Shown here: in pieces, positions 59,860-64,000 of the stretch | Layout of the letters: each line of letters begins with the position of its first letter | Numbering within the stretch: the stretch's first letter is position 1 | DNA from: Sanderia malayensis | Lineage: Eukaryota; Cnidaria; Scyphozoa; Semaeostomeae; Pelagiidae | Assembly: GCA_013076295.1 (NCBI GenBank) | Contig: RQOL01000673.1 | Location: 82,437-146,436, forward strand | Direction of reading: 5' to 3' | DNA length: 64,000 bases | Position numbers and translations under genes: made by a program | The notes under the pieces: generated by a model | What the model was told of the DNA's origin: nothing | Databases searched by the model: none | Seen by the model: the letters and a program-made list of their open reading frames with translations, nothing else

Positions 59860-61270
59860 TCTAATATATATATTCTATGTTGTCACGTGACGGTGGCGAA
59901 ACTCTGCCTAAAACAATAGATTCGACCCGAAACAATAGGTCGAACGCCTCAAAACAATGGGCCTAAACGGCGAATCGGTGATCAATAAGGCTTTTTTGAA
60001 TGGGATGGCACAAGGCTGACACTTGCATGGAAAGGCTCCGTTTCTAGAGTAGGCAAAAGTTATCTATTTTTGGAAGCCTATTTTAAAAGAATTTTTGAGT
60101 TATTCCATTAATTATTCTGCTAATCGTGCTATCACGAAAAAACTATGGTTTACGCTGGCGAAACTTCCAAATTCGCGTCCCAAACTCCATTTTCGAAACG
60201 GGTCACGTGAAGAGTATTCGCTCTTCACGTGACCCGTTTCACCTTTTCCTGGAATTTGATTGGCTCTTTTCGCGCGACCCACGTGGGTCGTCGATCAATT
60301 TTCGCTTCTCGCCCTCGGTTGCGGGCGATGCATGCGAATTTTCGGTCGTTTTTCGTTATTCACCCTCGGTTGCAGCAGGTACTTTTGGAGAAGACGCGTG
60401 TTTTTGTTTTGCACACAAAGGGGCCTTTCAAAGTGTTTTACGAGCTGAACATTTTTCGTAAAGAGCTGCTAATTGTTTCAAAGACCCTGGAGAGTTGCAG
60501 GAAACAATTGGGAACACAGGTGATAGGTTTGTTTAGTATTTTGAATTGAAATAGTTGTAGTTTTTGTAGTATCTTGGCCTTGCTTCGGCATGCTTAGGCC
60601 CAATGAAAACAAAGTCAAAATTATGATTTGTTCAGGCGCTATTTGCACGGTTTTCCTCATTTAAACTTTCAACAAGTGTTTGTATGTTTGTATATTAGGT
60701 ATAGTATGTTGTTTTAGTAGGTATAGTATGTTTTTATAGTAGGTATAGTAGGTATAGTATGTATATAGTATGTTTATAGTATGTTATTATAGTAGGTATA
60801 GTAGGTATAGTATGTTTGTATAGTAGGTAAAGTAGGTATAGTATGTTTGTATAGTAGGTATAGTATCTTTGTATAGTAGGTATAGTAGGTATAGTATGTT
60901 GGTATAATAGGTATAGTAGGTTGTAGGTATGTATGTATGTATGTATGTATGTATGGGCATGAGCGGAAGCGAATGCAGCGCGCCAAGCGCGCCAACCAGA
61001 TTAAGTTTATTTTTACTCAACGGGCTCATGTATGTATGTATGTATGTATGTAGGTATGTATGTATGTAGGTATGTATGTATGGGCATGAGCGTAAGCAAA
61101 TGCAGCGCACGAAGTGCGCCAACCACAGGCAAGCGTAGTGAGCTAACCCATTGTACGTGGGGTTGAAAGAGGCATGAGCGTAAGCGAATGCAGCGCACGA
61201 AGTGCCCCCTATCAGTCAATGTTTCTTTATAATAGATAGACAGGCGAGCGCAGCAAGGTAACCCATTGTA
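59860..61270 (+). mobile_element. Second Helitron-like element, head-to-tail
   Basis: It starts TCTAATATATATATTC directly after the CTAG of the preceding element. The body is diverged but homologous to 56895-57660. It carries a GTAT-rich tandem repeat (60675-60950) and degenerate 114-bp units (60950-61000, 61080-61265). The 3' end was not found. Confidence 0.6.
60195..60240. repeat. 20-bp perfect stem-loop containing CACGTG
   Basis: GAAACGGGTCACGTGAAGAG, a six-base loop, then its exact complement. It is not present in this form in the related elements. Confidence 0.75.
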
Positions 61271-63063
61271 AGTGGCATTCATTATTTCATTATTGTAGAG
61301 AGTAAGTTATTATAGTAGTTACCTTCTGTATTTGTAGCTCAGTTGTTCAATTGATATCTTACAAATATTGCATAATATCCTGTCACAAAAAAAACCAAGA
61401 ACATAATTATAAGTAGGTATTGTATGCATACTTTGTTTGCATAGTAGGTATAATATGTAAAGTTTCTACGTATAGTAGGCAAAGTATGTATAATACATAC
61501 ACAAGTGGAAGTCTGTAAGGTAAAGAAGGGGAGAGTTATATACTTTGCAGGAAAACTGCCACATTCAAAAAAACTATTAAAACAGAGGTTGAAGGTAAAA
61601 TGGTTCAATCAATGTAGATATATATAATATATATAGATGTATACATAATAAAGAAAGGCAATGAAATAATTAATAACATTATAATAACATTATAAATAAC
61701 TATTTTATTATAATAATTTATATTATATTATAACTTATAATATGTAAATTTCCATACCAAATAGTTTTGTAATCTCATACTGATTTTTATACGGAAGTAA
61801 AAGATTTTTACTGAATGATTATACCATTATTTATGTTTGTATATTCATGTATGGCAATTTTTGTCTACTTATGCCATACTTCTACACATTACTTTACAAG
61901 TGACTATTATTCAACTTAACATACCCTCTATATTTTTTCACCAATTCGTAGTTCAGTCTATTCCATAGTCCTTGCTGTGCAATTTTTACTTTCACTATGC
62001 AGCAATATTATAGCATCAGAATAAGCCAGCACCACATTTCTTCCACATGCTGAGGATACCTCGATTTCATTTAAAATCCTGTTTGGTGAGGCCTCAAAAG
62101 ACAATACCTTTGACTGTAGCACGCTAAAAACTTAATATAGTGATATTAAATTTTATACAAAAGGATGGAATTAAAATTAGATAGACAACATAGTAGTACC
62201 ACATTAGATTAGAGAAACAACAATCCCCGAGAGAATGTTTTCATATGATACCTGATATGGTAATTTTTCAATTTATTTCACGGCAAATAATGATGCAATT
62301 TCATAGATTATTATTTCTTAAATGGAAAGGGAGTAGTTTTCCTACCTCATTCTTTGGTCTGCATCATGTCAACCAGTCAGCTTATCTCAATATTGACAGC
62401 ATATTTTTATATCCATGGCTTTACAAATGACTATCATTAAGTACAATTTACCCTAGATATTCCATGAAATGTATTCGTTGGAATACCATTGCTACCTTTT
62501 GCAATTTCACTATAACATCATTATAATTATAAGCCCAACATTAGATTCTTTCCACACGTCAAAAAGACCTCGATTTCATTTTTCATTCTTCTGGGCGAGG
62601 CCATATTGTTGCTATAGTATCACAAGACAATTACCTTGGACAGAAGCGCGCGAAAATCTTTTCCAGATTTTGATCGCACAAATTCAAGTAAGTGGAAATT
62701 TTTTCTTCGTAACTTTTAAAACTATCAACGTTTAACAAAGCAAAGACATACAAATAATAAACTAAACAAACTTACAAATAATTGTATATTATTCACCACA
62801 ATTTTCCACTTCATGTATAGTGTATTTAACAAAAGTTACTTTTGTTTCTATCAGCATTATCACTGAACTAGAATCGCGCGCTCATTCAAAGTTTTGTAAG
62901 TATTTCCTTCTATTACCATCTTCACATCACGCTTGCTCTTCCTGTATTTATACGTAAAAATTAACTATTATCAGAATTTCATAAAATTATAAATGCAGCA
63001 TTTTCTAATCCTTATTTTCCTCATTCAATATTTTCCAATTTTTATTTGAAGAACATTTTAAAC
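61271..63063. other. AT-rich region with the diverged duplication and possible exons, copy 2
   Basis: Equivalent of 30181-31970. The possible upstream exon is near 62618-62687 and the microexon near 62867-62895. Splice signals are conserved. Confidence 0.4.
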
Positions 63064-63610
63064 ATGGCAAGTGCTAAGCCGAAACAACATGAAATCGCCA
63101 TCACATTTGGCAAAAACACAAAAGTAGTTATATCACATACATTCTTTCCTAAATATTTGGCCAATTTTCATGTTCTCCATTATTCTTCATACGCTCTTTT
63201 CTTTATAGGAGATAACATACAGCAATGTATCATTGCTCAAAAAAGAATGTGCCAACCAATTCCATGAATTGGTTGGAAAAAAGTTTATTTTGGTTTTCCC
63301 CACCGGGAAAAGAATTCCGACAAAAGAAATAGTGTAAGTATATCTTTTCCATCACTTTTCACACCTCAAATATATGCACTTGAGCAATGGCATAATATCT
63401 TTTGACTTTATGTTACCAACCTGTTAAACATAACTGTTAATAATGTTAATTTGCAGAACACAATCAGAGGCCTTTATTAAAATAAAAGGAGATCTAAAAA
63501 AAAACCAAACAAAAAGGGTGGGAAGGTCGACAAAAAGGGTGGGAAGGTCACCCAAAAGGAAGGTCCTCCACAGCTATTCCATGGTGACCATGCCCACCCA
63601 TACCAAGTAG
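63064..63610 (+). CDS. Candidate novel spliced gene, copy 2 (altered C-terminus)
   Basis: Exons 63064-63123, 63209-63333 and 63457-63610 use the same splice signals as copy 1. In exon 3 an A run is one base shorter, so the frame changes after GDLKK and the protein would end after 112 residues with a different basic tail (TKRVGRSTKRVGRSPKRK) at TAG 63608. One substitution changes IPTKGI to IPTKEI. Either an allelic change or a homopolymer sequencing error can explain the shift. Confidence 0.45.
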
Positions 63611-64000
63611 CACGTGGTGCTCAAACTGTTAAATTTATTTATTTTAATATATAAATAGTTTATAAATATTTTGTAAATAGTATAGTAATAGTTTTGTAAA
63701 TAGTTTTCAACATTTTGTTCAGTTTTCAATTAAGTTCTATTGACATTTAAATAGTTACACAGTAAAAACCTGCATATAAGAACCTGCTATTTTTAAGTGT
63801 GTATTTTTAAATGATATAAGGTAAATAAAAGGTAAAAATGATAACATTTGTAAATAAGAAAAAATGTACAGGGTAGTCGCAGCAATGCAGGACAATAGGC
63901 AACAATACACATCAGCGATATAGAGGTGGTGGCGATGTCTAGTAAGTGTCATTATCATCATAATCATCATCAGTCCCGTGATGGAGATAGTAAATGTAAG
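63611..64000. other. No gene seen; start of the 252-bp unit
   Basis: Equivalent of 32563-32917. Ends at the window edge. Confidence 0.4.

Larger units (their letters stand above)
36131..64000 (+). repeat. Large direct duplication, copy 2
   Basis: Repeats 8276-32917. It contains the same nested elements, with extra sequence in LINE B (about 1.0 kb net) and in the minisatellite (about 2.5 kb), and it lacks 222 bp of Helitron, 122 bp of LINE ORF1 and 62 bp of the MADF gene. It still matches at the window edge, so its right end is not seen. Confidence 0.95.

Overview
Organism and overall character. This is eukaryotic, AT-rich, intron-containing DNA from an animal. It has no bacterial-style operons, rRNA, tRNA or CRISPR array. 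Every recognisable coding piece belongs to a transposable element (TE): Helitron RepHel, hAT, THAP and Harbinger-like proteins, Kolobok/T2-like TTAA elements, two LINEs, a Penelope-like element, a retroelement gag piece, and two multicopy TE-type families common in cnidarian, echinoderm and fish genomes. A marine invertebrate, perhaps a cnidarian, fits best, but the sequence alone does not fix the phylum. Nearly all TE genes are decayed. One small spliced gene near 32 kb is the only candidate that looks like an intact, unrecognised gene.

Layout. 1-2.9 kb: minus-strand remnant of a multicopy TE-type protein. 3.13-4.82 kb: element with a perfect 21-bp terminal inverted repeat (TIR) between TTAA sites. 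5.84-8.54 kb: second TTAA element with about 0.4-kb TIRs, a THAP remnant and a nested 981-bp non-autonomous Helitron. 9.4-11.4 kb: Helitron RepHel remnant. 13.36-21.8 kb: hAT element containing two LINEs. 22.4-26.4 kb: THAP transposase fragment, gag-like fragment and a spliced MADF gene remnant. 26.6-28.06 kb: second multicopy TE-type protein. 28.4-30.2 kb: Helitron-like element with a 114-bp minisatellite. 31.5-32.6 kb: candidate novel spliced gene. 33.85-35.6 kb: Penelope-like reverse transcriptase. 36,031-36,130: a run of exactly 100 N.

The dominant fact is that sequence after the N run (36,131-64,000) repeats 8,276-32,917 in the same order and orientation, with about 1 % substitutions by eye (not computed) and about ten indels. 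The second copy starts inside the long TIR of the 5.84-8.54 kb element. The simplest reading is two haplotypes placed in tandem by the assembler; a true tandem duplication is the alternative. The two versions complement each other: each keeps parts of the elements that the other has lost.

The most unusual structure is at 56.9-59.86 kb. A Helitron-like element (5' TC, 3' CTAG) carries 18 units of exactly 114 bp. Each unit contains GNA-loop mini-hairpins and stays open as a 38-residue frame. The element is joined head-to-tail to a related element. The first copy has lost most of this array.
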